64,000 nt of DNA, from assembly GCF_030848495.1 (NCBI RefSeq), contig NZ_JAVDDT010000004.1, positions 1 to 64,000 of the forward strand, read 5' to 3'. Positions within the stretch are counted from its first letter, which is position 1. Each line of letters opens with the position of its first letter. Under the pieces are notes generated by a model. That model made no database searches and was not told the origin of the DNA. It was given only the letters and a program-made list of their open reading frames with translations. Below, piece after piece: positions 8,472 through 17,926 of this stretch. Both the position numbers and the translations under genes were made by a program. Origin of the DNA: Natronospira bacteriovora. Lineage in GTDB: Bacteria > Pseudomonadota > Gammaproteobacteria > Natronospirales > Natronospiraceae.

Positions 8472-8723
8472 ATGGACTACGAGACCGTTGCCAGCTTCCG
8501 CAATAGCCTGGAAGCGGAAGTGGCCAAGGGGCGTCTTGAAGCGGAAGGGATCCCGGTGATTCTGGCCGGCATCGGCCTCGGGCCCCTGACCGGCTTCTTC
8601 AACCCGCGCAGCAATGACGTTCGCCTCCAGGTCCCTGCCGAACATCTGGAAGAAGCCCGCACCATTCTGAACACCGATTGGTCAGCGGATGTGGATGCGC
8701 AGTGGGACAAGGGTGGGGATTGA
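8472..8723 (+). CDS. DUF2007 family protein
   Basis: 83-residue cytosolic protein with the DUF2007 pattern: an N-terminal YETVASFRNSLEAEVAKGRLEAEGIPV segment followed by a strand and VPAEHLEEARTIL. Members are annotated as putative signal-transducing proteins without proven function. It follows the LOG gene by 30 nt and is the last gene before a hairpin and terminator, so probably the end of the TPR-LOG-DUF2007 transcript. Confidence 0.8.
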   Translation: MDYETVASFRNSLEAEVAKGRLEAEGIPVILAGIGLGPLTGFFNPRSNDVRLQVPAEHLEEARTILNTDWSADVDAQWDKGGD

Positions 8724-8731
8724 GTACTGCC

Positions 8732-8806
8732 TCGTAATCGCGATCGTAATCGTAATCGGCTCTTTACGCACGGATAAAAAAGCCGACTACGACTACCACT
8801 ACGATT
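8732..8806. repeat. TAATCG-type imperfect hairpin repeat
   Basis: Left arm with repeated TCGTAATCG units ending in ATCGGCT; right arm AGCCGACTACGAC followed by ACTACGATTA units. The arms pair imperfectly over about 30 bp. The same unit occurs at 23038-23215 and 38861-38938. No coding potential. Confidence 0.7.
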
Positions 8807-8811
8807 ACTAG

Positions 8812-8837
8812 GGGCGCGGCTGGAGCCGCGCCCTTTT
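8812..8837 (+). terminator. Rho-independent terminator
   Basis: Nine-bp GC-rich stem GGGCGCGGC / GCCGCGCCC with TGGA loop followed by TTTT on the plus strand. It ends the DUF2007 transcript and lies directly against the trkH stop codon. Confidence 0.8.
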
Positions 8838-10288
8838 CACCGCTGCCAGAACGCCGGGGTCAGAATCACCAGCAGGGTAAAGATCTCCAGGCGGCCCAGC
8901 AGCATGGCAAAGACCAGCACCCACTTGGACAGGTCATCCAGACCCTGGAAATTGGCCGCCACTTCGCCCAGGCCGGGACCAAGATTGTTCATGGCCGCCG
9001 CCACGGCGGAGAAGGCGGTGACCTGATCCAGGCCATTGGCTATGAGGGTCAGCATCATGACGACGAAAAGGGCAACATAGACCGAGAAAAATGCCCAGAC
9101 CGAATCGAGCACGCGCTGGGGAATGATGCGACGCCCAAGCTTGGCCGGAATCTCGGCATTGGGATGCACCAAGCGCTGGATCTCTCGAGCCCCCTGGCTG
9201 GCCAGCAGGCGCATGCGGATGACCTTGATCCCCCCTGCGGTGGAAGCGGCACAGGCACCGATGAAGCTTGAGAAAGTCAGAAGCACCGGCAGGAAACCGG
9301 GCCAGGCCTGGTAGTCCGCCGAGGTAAAGCCAGTGGTCGTCGAAATGGAGACGGCCTGAAAGGCACCCTTGATCAGAGCCTCCAGGCCGGAATCATAGAC
9401 CCGTGTGAACAGAAGATAGGCGACTACCCCGGTGATGAGGAGGGTCTGGATCACGGCATAGGTTCGAAACTCCGGATCCTGAAAATAGTGCCCGACCATC
9501 CGCCTGCGCACGGTGAGGAAGTGCAGGGCGAAGTTGACCCCGGCGACAAGCATGAACACCACGGCGATCATCTCGATGGCATGGCTGTTGAAATGCCCGA
9601 GGCTGGCGTCATAGGTGGAAAAGCCACCGATGGCGAGGGTGGAATAGGCATGCCCGATGGCATCGAACGGTCGCATGCCGGCCAGCCAGTAGGACAGGGC
9701 ACAGGCAGCGGTCAGGCCAAGATAGATGTACCAGAGGCCCTTGGCGGTTTCCGCGATACGCGGGGTAATGCGGGTTTCCTTCATGGGGCCGGTGATCTCG
9801 GCCCGAAACAGCTGCATGCCACCCACACCCAGCATGGGCAGAACGGCAATGGCCAGCACGATGATGCCCATGCCGCCCAGCCACTGCAGCTGCTGACGGT
9901 AATAGAGTATGGATTCGGGCATGGTGTCCAGGCCCGTCAGAATCGTGGAGCCCGTGGTGGTGAGACCGGAGACGGACTCAAAGGCGGCATCGGTAAACGA
10001 AATGTCCGGGTTTTCCGACAGCATCAGGGGCACGGCACCGGCCAGACCCAGTACCGTCCAGAAACCGGCGACAATGACAAAACCGTCCCTGGCGCGCATG
10101 TCACGATATTCCCGCCGGGCCGGCAGCCAGATGAGCAGACCCAGGCTGGCCACGATGAGAAAGCCGGCAATGAAGGCGAAGGCGCTTCCGTCGTCGTAGT
10201 ACCAGGAGACACCGATGGGCGGAAGCATGGACAGGCTGAATGCCATCAACAGCAGGCCCAGCACTCGCTGAATCACCTTCAGATGCAT
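8837..10288 (-). CDS. trkH: Trk potassium uptake protein TrkH
   Basis: Inner-membrane K+ translocating subunit of 483 residues, four M1-P-M2 repeats. Selectivity-filter-like loops are visible in order: SGLTTTGSTI, STLAIGGFSTY, VSISTTTGFTS and AMNNLGPGL. It works with cytosolic TrkA, encoded just upstream on the same strand (67-nt gap). Potassium accumulation is a main osmotic response, in line with a salt-adapted host. The start gives a typical N-terminus, MHLKVIQRVLGLLLM. Confidence 0.95.
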   Translation of the reverse strand: MHLKVIQRVLGLLLMAFSLSMLPPIGVSWYYDDGSAFAFIAGFLIVASLGLLIWLPARREYRDMRARDGFVIVAGFWTVLGLAGAVPLMLSENPDISFTDAAFESVSGLTTTGSTILTGLDTMPESILYYRQQLQWLGGMGIIVLAIAVLPMLGVGGMQLFRAEITGPMKETRITPRIAETAKGLWYIYLGLTAACALSYWLAGMRPFDAIGHAYSTLAIGGFSTYDASLGHFNSHAIEMIAVVFMLVAGVNFALHFLTVRRRMVGHYFQDPEFRTYAVIQTLLITGVVAYLLFTRVYDSGLEALIKGAFQAVSISTTTGFTSADYQAWPGFLPVLLTFSSFIGACAASTAGGIKVIRMRLLASQGAREIQRLVHPNAEIPAKLGRRIIPQRVLDSVWAFFSVYVALFVVMMLTLIANGLDQVTAFSAVAAAMNNLGPGLGEVAANFQGLDDLSKWVLVFAMLLGRLEIFTLLVILTPAFWQR

Positions 10289-10355
10289 GACTCTGCCCCT
10301 CCCTGCCCCGTGTGGCTGAAGCGTGGGCTGCCTGTCACGGTGAAGCCGTGGCCGT

Positions 10356-11732
10356 TCATATGAAGGTCACATCGACCTGGAACAGACGTTCAACGGCCGG
10401 CACATACTTGCGATCCACCAGGAAGAGAATCACGTGATCCTCGGGCTCGATGACGATATCCCGATGCCCCATGATCACATCCTTGTCCCGCACGATGGCA
10501 CCGATAGTGGTACCCGGCGGCAGGGCGATATCTTCAATGGCCTTGCCCACCACTTCCGAGGTATCAGGATCACCATGGGCCACCGCCTCGATGGCCTCGG
10601 CGGCACCTCGACGCAGGGAATGAACGGCCACCACATCACCGCGTCGGATGTGCGTCAGCAATGACCCAATGGTGATCTGCTGGGGCGAAATGGCGATATC
10701 GATGGCCCCGCTCTGGACCAGATCCACATAGGAGGGGCGATTGATCAGCGCCATGGTTTTCTTTGCGCCCAGGTGCTTGGCCAGCATGGACGACAGGATG
10801 TTGGCTTCCTCGGCATTGGTCACGCCACAGAAGACATCCACATGCTCGATGTTTTCATCTCGAAACAGCTCTTCATCGGCGGCATCTCCGTGCAGCACGA
10901 TGGTCTTGTCGAGGCGCTCGGACAGCTGCCGGGCTCGATCCTTGTCCCGCTCGATCAGCTTGACGTTATGGGTTTCTTCAAGGGCCGCCGCCAGTCGTTC
11001 ACCGATGTTGCCGCCACCGGCAATGATGACCCGTCGGGCAGGCCGATCCAGCTTTCGGAGTTCCGAAATGACCTGACGAATATCCTCGCGAGCGGCAATG
11101 AAGAAGACCTCGTCGTCCGCCTCGATGACGGTATCCCCCTCCGGAATGATGGGCTCGCCACGACGGTAGATGGCCGCCACCCGGGCATCCAGGTTGGGCA
11201 GATGGTCGCGGATGTTGCGCAGCTCATTGCCCACCAGTGGGCCACCGTAATAGGCGCGCACGGCCACCAGCCGAACCCGTCCATCGGCGAAGTCCAGCAC
11301 CTGCAGCGCCCCCGGATACTGGATGAGTCGGCGGATGTAGTCCATCACCAGCTTTTCCGGGCTGATGACCACATCCACCGGCATGGCTTCCTGGACGAAC
11401 AGGGCTTCAGCCTGGATGTATTCGGTGGCGCGGATGCGGGCGATCTTGGTGGGGGTGTGATAGAGGGTGTAGGCCACCTGGCAGGCGACCATATTGGTCT
11501 CGTCACTGTCGGTGACGGCCACGATCATCTCGGCGTCATCGGCCCCGGCACGGGCGAGCACATCCGGATAGGAGGCCATGCCACGCACGGTCCGGATATC
11601 CAGCCGGTCCTGCATTTCCTGCAGGCGCTCGGCGTCGATGTCCACCACCGTGACTTCGTTGGCCTCTTCACGGGCCAGATGCTGAGCCACTGTGGACCCC
11701 ACCTGCCCGGCCCCAAGAATGAGAATCTTCAT
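10356..11732 (-). CDS. trkA: Trk system NAD-binding regulatory subunit TrkA
   Basis: Peripheral inner-membrane gating subunit of the Trk K+ channel. 458 residues forming two RCK units, each an NAD-binding Rossmann domain plus a TrkA-C domain. The first dinucleotide motif is ILGAGQVG near residue 5 and the second IIAGGGNIG in the middle. Acid ends of the Rossmann strands (VDID, IERDKDR) are present. Transcribed ahead of trkH. Confidence 0.96.
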   Translation of the reverse strand: MKILILGAGQVGSTVAQHLAREEANEVTVVDIDAERLQEMQDRLDIRTVRGMASYPDVLARAGADDAEMIVAVTDSDETNMVACQVAYTLYHTPTKIARIRATEYIQAEALFVQEAMPVDVVISPEKLVMDYIRRLIQYPGALQVLDFADGRVRLVAVRAYYGGPLVGNELRNIRDHLPNLDARVAAIYRRGEPIIPEGDTVIEADDEVFFIAAREDIRQVISELRKLDRPARRVIIAGGGNIGERLAAALEETHNVKLIERDKDRARQLSERLDKTIVLHGDAADEELFRDENIEHVDVFCGVTNAEEANILSSMLAKHLGAKKTMALINRPSYVDLVQSGAIDIAISPQQITIGSLLTHIRRGDVVAVHSLRRGAAEAIEAVAHGDPDTSEVVGKAIEDIALPPGTTIGAIVRDKDVIMGHRDIVIEPEDHVILFLVDRKYVPAVERLFQVDVTFI

Positions 11733-11744
11733 GCGGTTGCAGAT

Positions 11745-12300
11745 TACGCCCGCCGACCTCCGGGCGCAACAGCTGCGGGGAAAAGCGCCGCGAAATGGAC
11801 GCTAAATGAACGCGAAATTAAACCTTTTTTTGGCCACAGATGGACACAGATGAACGCGGATGTGGGCCGTGCCAGGTGAGCCGCCGTGCGGCTTCGGCGG
11901 GGCCGTGCCAGAGGATGGCACGGCCCTTTTGATTGGCACCGTCTGTGGGAGCGGCGTCCGCCGCGATGACAATCTCCCGGTTGGCACGCCATCCTCTATG
12001 GCCGCGCCTACAGGGGGTTCCAACAACCGGGCGTGCCAACCGAAAAATTGAAATCGCGGCTGAAAGCCGCTCCCACAGGTGGCTGTCAGCACCTCCGGTG
12101 CCAAACCTTATCTTGTGTCCATTTCGTGTTCATCTCGTGGTCAATCCCTTTCATGCCGTCAACAGCCACGGCCCCTCCGAGGCCGCACGGCACCCCACCC
12201 GGCACGGCCCAAATCTCGCGTCCATTTAGCGTGCATTTCGCGGCCAAATGTTTTTCAGGTTTTATCTCGTGTGCATTTCGTGTCCATTTCGTGGTCCCAC
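11745..12300. repeat. Composite intergenic repeat array 1
   Basis: The trkA-uvrD gap holds no convincing gene. It is a mosaic of short repeats. ACAGATG/AACGCGGATG and CATTTCGTG-type units are at about 11795-11865, 12114-12145 and 12225-12300. GCCGTGC...GCCGCCGTGCGGCTTCGG units lie at 11868-11930 and inverted at 12170-12215. REP-like palindromes of the GTGGGAGCGGC...GCCGCGAT type are at 11942-11968 and, inverted, at 12052-12077. A CTACAGGGGGTT...CCGGGCGTGCCAACCG unit is at 12008-12043. The same modules recur in nearly the same order at 37863-38367. Confidence 0.75.
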
Positions 12301-12304
12301 CCAC

Positions 12305-14470
12305 TCAAGACAGCGACTCGAGCTTGGCATAAGCCAGCACCAGCCACTTGCTGCCCACGCCTTCGAAATTGACCTGGACCCGCGCCTGGGGGCCGTCGCC
12401 TTCCCGGTTGAGAACGATGCCCTCACCAAAGGCGGCGTGGTGGACGCGGCTGCCCAGGGTGATCCCGTCCACCGGGGCCTGAGCCAGGCCACCGCCGGTC
12501 AAGGTGGCGGGGCGACTGACCTGTACCCGCGGGCGAACTTCATGCAGACAGTCGGCGGGAATCTCGGCCAGAAAGCGGGAAGGAACGCCATAGGTCTCGC
12601 TGCCGTGCAGGCGCCGGCTTTCAGCATAGCTGAGATACAGATGGCGCATGGCTCGCGTCATGCCCACGTAACACAGACGCCGCTCCTCCTGGATGCCATC
12701 CGGGTCCTGGATGGAGCGCTGGTGGGGAAAGAGCCCGTCCTCCAGGCCGGTAAGAAATACCAGTGGGAACTCCAGGCCCTTGGCGGAATGCAGTGTCATC
12801 AGTTGAACACATTCCTCCCAGGCGTCGGATTGACCTTCTCCCGCCTCAAGCGCCGCGTGAGACAGGAAGGAGGCAAGCGGTGGCAATTCGTCTTCGAGGG
12901 GATCCGGTTCGTAAGCCTGGGCGGCGGACACCAGTTCGTCCAGGTTTTCCAGCCGGGCATCGGCCTTTTCGCCCTTTTCCTTGCCGTAATGTTCATACAG
13001 GCCGGACACCTGAATGACGTGATCCACCTGTTCATGCAGGTCAAGATCCGCACTGTCTTCGGCCATGCGATTGATCAGATCGATGAAACGGGTCAGGGCA
13101 CTGCCGGCCCGTGCCGAGATCCGGCCACTGTTGACCAGTTCACCGGCCGCTTTCCAGAGACTGCTGCCGTCGGCCCGGGCCTGGGCACGCACCTGCTCCA
13201 CGGTTCGCTGCCCCACGCCCCGGGTGGGCACGTTGACCACCCGTTCAAAGGAGGGATCGTCGTCGCGATTGGCCATCAGCCGCAGATAGGCCAGGGCATC
13301 CTTGATCTCCTGGCGCTCGAAGAAGCGCAGACCGCCATAGACCCGGTAGGGAATGGCTTCGGCCATGAGCAGTTCCTCGAACACCCGGGACTGGGCGTTG
13401 GAACGATACAGGATGGCAATGTCGGAACGCGCCCCGCCGTCGCGCAGGTACTGACGCAGGGATTCGACCACATACTGTGCTTCATCCCTTTCGTTGTAGG
13501 CCGCATAGAGGGTGACCGGCTCTCCCTCCTCGCCGTCGGTCCAGAGATTCTTGCCCAGACGATCATTGTTATGGGTGATCAGGGCATTGGCGGCGCGCAG
13601 GATGGTGCCGGTGGAGCGATAGTTCTGCTCCAGACGAACCACCCGGTGCTCCGGGTGTTCGTTCTGGAAGCGCTGGAGATTTTCCACCTTCGCGCCACGC
13701 CAGCCATAGATGGACTGGTCATCGTCACCGACGATGAAGGGGCAGCCATCCTTGCCGGCAATCAGTCGAATCCAGGCGTACTGGATGGCATTGGTATCCT
13801 GGAACTCATCCACCAGCACATGCCGGAAGCGCTGCTGATAGTGGCGCAGTATGGATTCGTTATCACGCAGCAATTCGTGGGCACGCAGCAGCAGTTCCGC
13901 GAAATCCACCACACCGGCCCGTTCGCAGGCCTCCTCGTAGGCATGATAGACGCGGATGAACTGGCGCTGGACCGGATCATCATTGTCCGCCACATGGCGT
14001 GCCCGCAGGCCCTCGTCCTTGCGTGCGTTGATGAACCACTGGATCTGGCGCGGCGGCCAGCGCCCGTCGTCCATTTCCATGGCCCGCAGCAGCCGCTTGA
14101 TCATGCGGTGCTGATCTTCCGCATCCAGAATCTGAAAACCCTCGCGCAGACCGGCCTCCCGACAGTGCAGACGCAAAAGCCGATGAGCGAGGCCATGGAA
14201 GGTGCCCACCCACATGCTGCCGGCCGGGCCACCAATCAGCTGCTCGATGCGACCACGCATCTCGCCGGCGGCCTTGTTGGTGAAAGTCACGGCCATGATG
14301 CCGAAGGGGGTGACTCCCTCCACCTGCATCAGCCAGGCGATACGATGAACCAGCACCCGGGTCTTGCCGCTGCCGGCACCGGCCAGTACCAGCATGGGCA
14401 CGGCCGGGGCGGTTACGGCCTCACGCTGGGCATCGTTGAGCGGGTCGAGAATTGCGGTCACGTCATCCAT
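12305..14470 (-). CDS. uvrD: DNA helicase II (UvrD)
   Basis: Superfamily 1A 3'-5' helicase for nucleotide excision and mismatch repair. 721 residues, the length of E. coli UvrD. Walker A AGAGSGKT at 30-37; the Walker B region VDEFQDTN and the GDDDQSIYGWRGA motif follow; helicase motifs V and VI are near TLHSAKGLEF and VGMTRAM. The C-terminal Tudor-like part (GSRVHHAAFGEGIVL to the end) matches UvrD rather than Rep. Divergent from the GGDEF/EAL gene. Confidence 0.94.
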   Translation of the reverse strand: MDDVTAILDPLNDAQREAVTAPAVPMLVLAGAGSGKTRVLVHRIAWLMQVEGVTPFGIMAVTFTNKAAGEMRGRIEQLIGGPAGSMWVGTFHGLAHRLLRLHCREAGLREGFQILDAEDQHRMIKRLLRAMEMDDGRWPPRQIQWFINARKDEGLRARHVADNDDPVQRQFIRVYHAYEEACERAGVVDFAELLLRAHELLRDNESILRHYQQRFRHVLVDEFQDTNAIQYAWIRLIAGKDGCPFIVGDDDQSIYGWRGAKVENLQRFQNEHPEHRVVRLEQNYRSTGTILRAANALITHNNDRLGKNLWTDGEEGEPVTLYAAYNERDEAQYVVESLRQYLRDGGARSDIAILYRSNAQSRVFEELLMAEAIPYRVYGGLRFFERQEIKDALAYLRLMANRDDDPSFERVVNVPTRGVGQRTVEQVRAQARADGSSLWKAAGELVNSGRISARAGSALTRFIDLINRMAEDSADLDLHEQVDHVIQVSGLYEHYGKEKGEKADARLENLDELVSAAQAYEPDPLEDELPPLASFLSHAALEAGEGQSDAWEECVQLMTLHSAKGLEFPLVFLTGLEDGLFPHQRSIQDPDGIQEERRLCYVGMTRAMRHLYLSYAESRRLHGSETYGVPSRFLAEIPADCLHEVRPRVQVSRPATLTGGGLAQAPVDGITLGSRVHHAAFGEGIVLNREGDGPQARVQVNFEGVGSKWLVLAYAKLESLS

Positions 14471-14676
14471 GGCTCAATTCTACCAGCCGCCGTACAGTCG
14501 AGGCAGGCAGGTCGCTTGTCCACGGCTCCGGGTGCTGCCATTATTGGGATGTTTTTCCACGGCATGATCCATCGAGTGCCGGCCCGGCGAAGGATGCACC
14601 GACAGGAAGCCGGTGTGTCACCCGTACTCGTCAACTGCCTCGGCCCAGGGAAGCGGGGGGCAGCCAGAGACCTTCC

Positions 14677-17208
14677 ATGCTGATCCAGACCCTGCACTGG
14701 CTCGTGATTGCAAGCAGCGGCCTCTGCCCCGGCGGCGAGCCGTTGAGCCTGCCAAAGGAGGGCCGGGCGCCCGTGACGCGGGAGCAGCAACTGGCCCTCG
14801 CTGATCCCGGGCAGGAATGGCAGGCCGCGCGTCTGGTTCGGGATAAGGATTGCGACGATCTCAGACCGGCACGGGCATTTACCCGGAGAGGGCAACGTCA
14901 CTGGATCGCACTGGATGCCTCCGCACTGGCGGAACCGGACATTCTCCTTAGCGGCTGGGGATTGCACGTTCCCGCGATGGGCTTTCGTGAACTCTGCGTG
15001 CACTGGCCGCTGGTCGGGGAGGGCTGGCATAGACAATGCGCTGGCAACAATCGGGAAGCCGGCGCAGATGCTGTCAGGCATCAACACCGTATCTTTCTGG
15101 CACCAGAGGGGATGAGTGCTGACAGGAACGTGCTGATCAGCGCCCAATCACCCTTCTTTGCGCTGCCGCCAATCGAAATCGCTTCCGCTTCGGAATTACT
15201 TTCGGCTCACGGCCGTTCCGGCCTGTTCACCGGCGCCGCCTATGGCATCCTGCTGTCCATCGTGATCTACGGCCTGCTCCTGCTGGGCACCACCCGCAAT
15301 CTCAGCCTGCTTTATTTTTCCGGCTATTTCGGCCTGTTCGCCCTGGCCCTTTTTCTGGCCGAAGGCCTGCACCTGGCCTGGTTCGGCATCGGCACGGTCA
15401 TCGGCGGCACACACCTGGCCTTCGCCCTGCTCGGTGTCGCCCTGCTGGCGGGCACCCTCTTTCTTGGACACTTTCTGCGCAGCCGCCACAATGATCCATG
15501 GCAGCACCTTCTGCTCTGGGTCATCGGCATTGTCGGGCCGGGCCTGATGTGGCTGGCCGCTCTGCGTCTGGACTGGACACAATGGGCCAGCGAAACCGGA
15601 GCCCTGGTCTTCGCCTTCGGTGGACTCGCGGCCACGGCGAAAGGCGTGCTGCATGGACGCCGCAATGCCGGCCCGCTGCTGATCGGCTTTGTGATCCTTT
15701 CCCTTGCCCTGGTCATCAACAGCCTGGTGCGTCTCGGCTGGCTGCCGTCGCCAGGGATGAACAGCATTGATATTCTCAAGTCCGCCCTGCTGCTCGGGGG
15801 CATGACCATCGGCCTGGCCGCCGAGAGGGAGTTTTCCAACCTGCGACGCCAACGGGATCGGGCCTCGCTGCTGGCCGAAACCCATCAACGCATTGCCCTG
15901 TACCGTGTGGATTACGACGGCGTAACGGGACTGCCCAATCGCCGGCGTTTCTTCAAGCTGGTCAGCGAACGGGTGGCCAATGTGGTCGAGGGACAGGGTG
16001 TCGGGGTCATACGCATCGAGTTCACGGATTTTCGTCGCCTGCGACACCTGCACGGCCAGGAGGTGGCGGAAGACCTGCTACGACAACTGGTGGCGCGCCT
16101 GCAGCGGTTCGAGAACAGCGGCCGGGTGCTCGGGCGAACGGAAACCGACGAGTTCAGTCTGTTGTTGCCACTCCCCGGCACCGAAAGTGCGGCGGAGTCG
16201 ATTCTCGATGCCCTGGCCGGTGATATTCACGCGGCCGTCAGCGAGGGACTGACGGTGGGCTCGGAAGAGATTCGCGTGCAGTGCGTCATGGGTGGCAGTC
16301 ATTATCCCCTGCAGGCCAACAGCGGGGAGCAGCTACTGGTACAGGCGGAAGCGGGACTGTTCGAATCCCGGGAAGCCGAGCACGGGGCATTTCATCTTTT
16401 CGGGAGAAACGACGGGCCCGGCTTTCGGGAGCGGTGGTCCATGGGGCGGCGGCTCACGGCCGCCATGGAAGCAGAGGAAATCCGGGTTCATTATCAGCCC
16501 ATCGTGGATCTGGCTGGCGGTGGCATTCGTCAGCTGGAAGCGCTGGCGCGATGGACCGACCCGGAGTTCGGCGAGATTTCCCCCGGCATCTTCATCCCCG
16601 TGGCGGAGAACCTGGGCATCATCGAGACTCTGAGCAGGCAACTGGTACGACAGGCCTGTCGCGATTTCGCCCGCTGGCAGGCGCTGGGCATTCTCGGTGC
16701 AACGAAGCTTTCACTGAACCTCTCCCCCCTGCAGCTGCGCGACCCGCACTTCGAGGACTGGCTGTTGGACACCATTGCCGAACACGGCCTGACCGCGCGG
16801 CAAGTCTCTCTGGAGATCACCGAGAACACCCTGGTGGAGAATCTGGCCACGGCCCGCGATCGCCTGCAGCGTCTTGCCGACCAGGGCATGGGCATCAGCG
16901 TGGACGATTTCGGGGTGGGCTATTCCTCACTCAGCTACATTCGGGAGCTGCCCATTGATACACTCAAGATTGACCGCAGTTTCATGGGGCGTCTGTCCCA
17001 TTCCGAGGCCGAGCGGGAGATCCTGCGCAGTCTGCTGACCATGGCCCGTCGTCTGCGCCTGTCCGTGGTGGCCGAGGGCATCGAGTACGAGAACCAGGCT
17101 GCCTTTCTCCGGCGCCATGGCTGCCCACTGGGGCAGGGTTTCCTGTTCAGCCGGCCGCAGTCGGCCGAGGCAATAGCGGTTCAACTGCGCCGCAAACCAG
17201 GGTTGTAG
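14677..17208 (+). CDS. Membrane protein with 7TMR-like sensor, degenerate GGDEF and intact EAL
   Basis: 843 residues. An N-terminal region with a possible signal (MLIQTLHWLVIASSGL) and a periplasmic part to about residue 185 is followed by seven hydrophobic helices (about 190-385), as in 7TMR-DISM sensors. A short linker leads to a GGDEF domain opened by YDGVTGLPNRRRF; its active loop reads ETDEF (489-493) instead of GGDEF, so cyclase activity is unlikely. The EAL domain keeps EAL (621-623), LSLNLSPLQL, EITEN, DDFGVGYSSL, KIDRSF and VVAEGIE, so it probably hydrolyses cyclic-di-GMP. The ATG at 14677 is chosen because upstream in-frame residues are not membrane-like. The signal sensed is unknown. 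Confidence 0.85.
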   Translation: MLIQTLHWLVIASSGLCPGGEPLSLPKEGRAPVTREQQLALADPGQEWQAARLVRDKDCDDLRPARAFTRRGQRHWIALDASALAEPDILLSGWGLHVPAMGFRELCVHWPLVGEGWHRQCAGNNREAGADAVRHQHRIFLAPEGMSADRNVLISAQSPFFALPPIEIASASELLSAHGRSGLFTGAAYGILLSIVIYGLLLLGTTRNLSLLYFSGYFGLFALALFLAEGLHLAWFGIGTVIGGTHLAFALLGVALLAGTLFLGHFLRSRHNDPWQHLLLWVIGIVGPGLMWLAALRLDWTQWASETGALVFAFGGLAATAKGVLHGRRNAGPLLIGFVILSLALVINSLVRLGWLPSPGMNSIDILKSALLLGGMTIGLAAEREFSNLRRQRDRASLLAETHQRIALYRVDYDGVTGLPNRRRFFKLVSERVANVVEGQGVGVIRIEFTDFRRLRHLHGQEVAEDLLRQLVARLQRFENSGRVLGRTETDEFSLLLPLPGTESAAESILDALAGDIHAAVSEGLTVGSEEIRVQCVMGGSHYPLQANSGEQLLVQAEAGLFESREAEHGAFHLFGRNDGPGFRERWSMGRRLTAAMEAEEIRVHYQPIVDLAGGGIRQLEALARWTDPEFGEISPGIFIPVAENLGIIETLSRQLVRQACRDFARWQALGILGATKLSLNLSPLQLRDPHFEDWLLDTIAEHGLTARQVSLEITENTLVENLATARDRLQRLADQGMGISVDDFGVGYSSLSYIRELPIDTLKIDRSFMGRLSHSEAEREILRSLLTMARRLRLSVVAEGIEYENQAAFLRRHGCPLGQGFLFSRPQSAEAIAVQLRRKPGL

Positions 17209-17315
17209 GGAAGCACTGATCCATCGGCGCTTCCCTGAACGCAATCCCCCTTGCCGGGAATGGCAGGGGATTGAGCAGACGTTTCTTATCGCCATCATTG
17301 AGCCGGGAGGCTGAC

Positions 17316-17834
17316 ATGTTTTCGCGAACTGGATGGGTACTCGTATTGGTTTGCGCCCTGATCGCCCTGACTGCCTGCAACAGCGACGACGCCGTTGACG
17401 CCCCGGATTTCGTGACCGAACTGCGTCTCGAAACAGCGGACGGAACCCCCACGGACCGGTTTGATGAGGGCGATGATGCCGTGGTGGTGCTGCTGGTACG
17501 AAACCGCAGCTGGACCGATCAGACACTGACCTTCAACAACGCGCGCACGAATGATTTCGTGGTCCTCGACGCAAGCGGCAATGCCGTCCGTGTCTGGTCC
17601 ACAACCCGCCTCTTCGCCGCGGCCATGACCGAAGTAACCATCGCCGCCAACAGCACCCGACGCTTCGAAATGGACTGGCCCGGTCTGGATGACGACAACC
17701 GCTCGCCGCTGCCCGAAGGGGAGTATGAAATCCAGGGCTGGCTACCCACCCTGGGTGAAGATGGCATTGATGATCTGTCACCGGGGCCCCTGCGTTCGAC
17801 CCTGGTGCCGTTCACCATCGGTGACGATCGCTAG
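17316..17834 (+). CDS. Lipoprotein with BsuPI-like domain
   Basis: 172 residues. Signal peptide with lipobox LTAC, lipidated at Cys21, so envelope-anchored. The mature part looks like the BsuPI (intracellular proteinase inhibitor) beta-sandwich: VLLVRNRSWTDQTLTFNN, NDFVVLDASG, VWSTTR and a late FEMDWPG...LPEGEYEIQG strand. Named after a Bacillus protease inhibitor, the domain also occurs in many secreted proteins with no inhibitory role shown. A GGGAGG ribosome-binding site precedes the ATG. It faces the M14 peptidase gene across a shared terminator. Confidence 0.75.
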   Translation: MFSRTGWVLVLVCALIALTACNSDDAVDAPDFVTELRLETADGTPTDRFDEGDDAVVVLLVRNRSWTDQTLTFNNARTNDFVVLDASGNAVRVWSTTRLFAAAMTEVTIAANSTRRFEMDWPGLDDDNRSPLPEGEYEIQGWLPTLGEDGIDDLSPGPLRSTLVPFTIGDDR

Positions 17835-17874
17835 TACAAAGAGCAAGGACAGGCCCCGGCCGAGCCCGCCAACA

Positions 17875-17908
17875 AAAAAGGGGCACCTTCCAGAAGGTGC
17901 CCCTTTTT
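17875..17908. terminator. Bidirectional Rho-independent terminator
   Basis: A 15-bp perfect stem (AAAAAGGGGCACCTT with its complement) and a 4-nt loop, with A-run and T-run flanks. It lies between the convergent lipoprotein and M14 peptidase genes and can stop both. Confidence 0.88.
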
Positions 17909-17926
17909 CCACTTCGGGCCGGCCGC

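Noticed and set aside
11860-12372. Several small plus- and minus-strand frames between trkA and uvrD
   Set aside because: All lie in repeat modules that recur at 37863-38367, and their translations are low-complexity or change with repeat phase.
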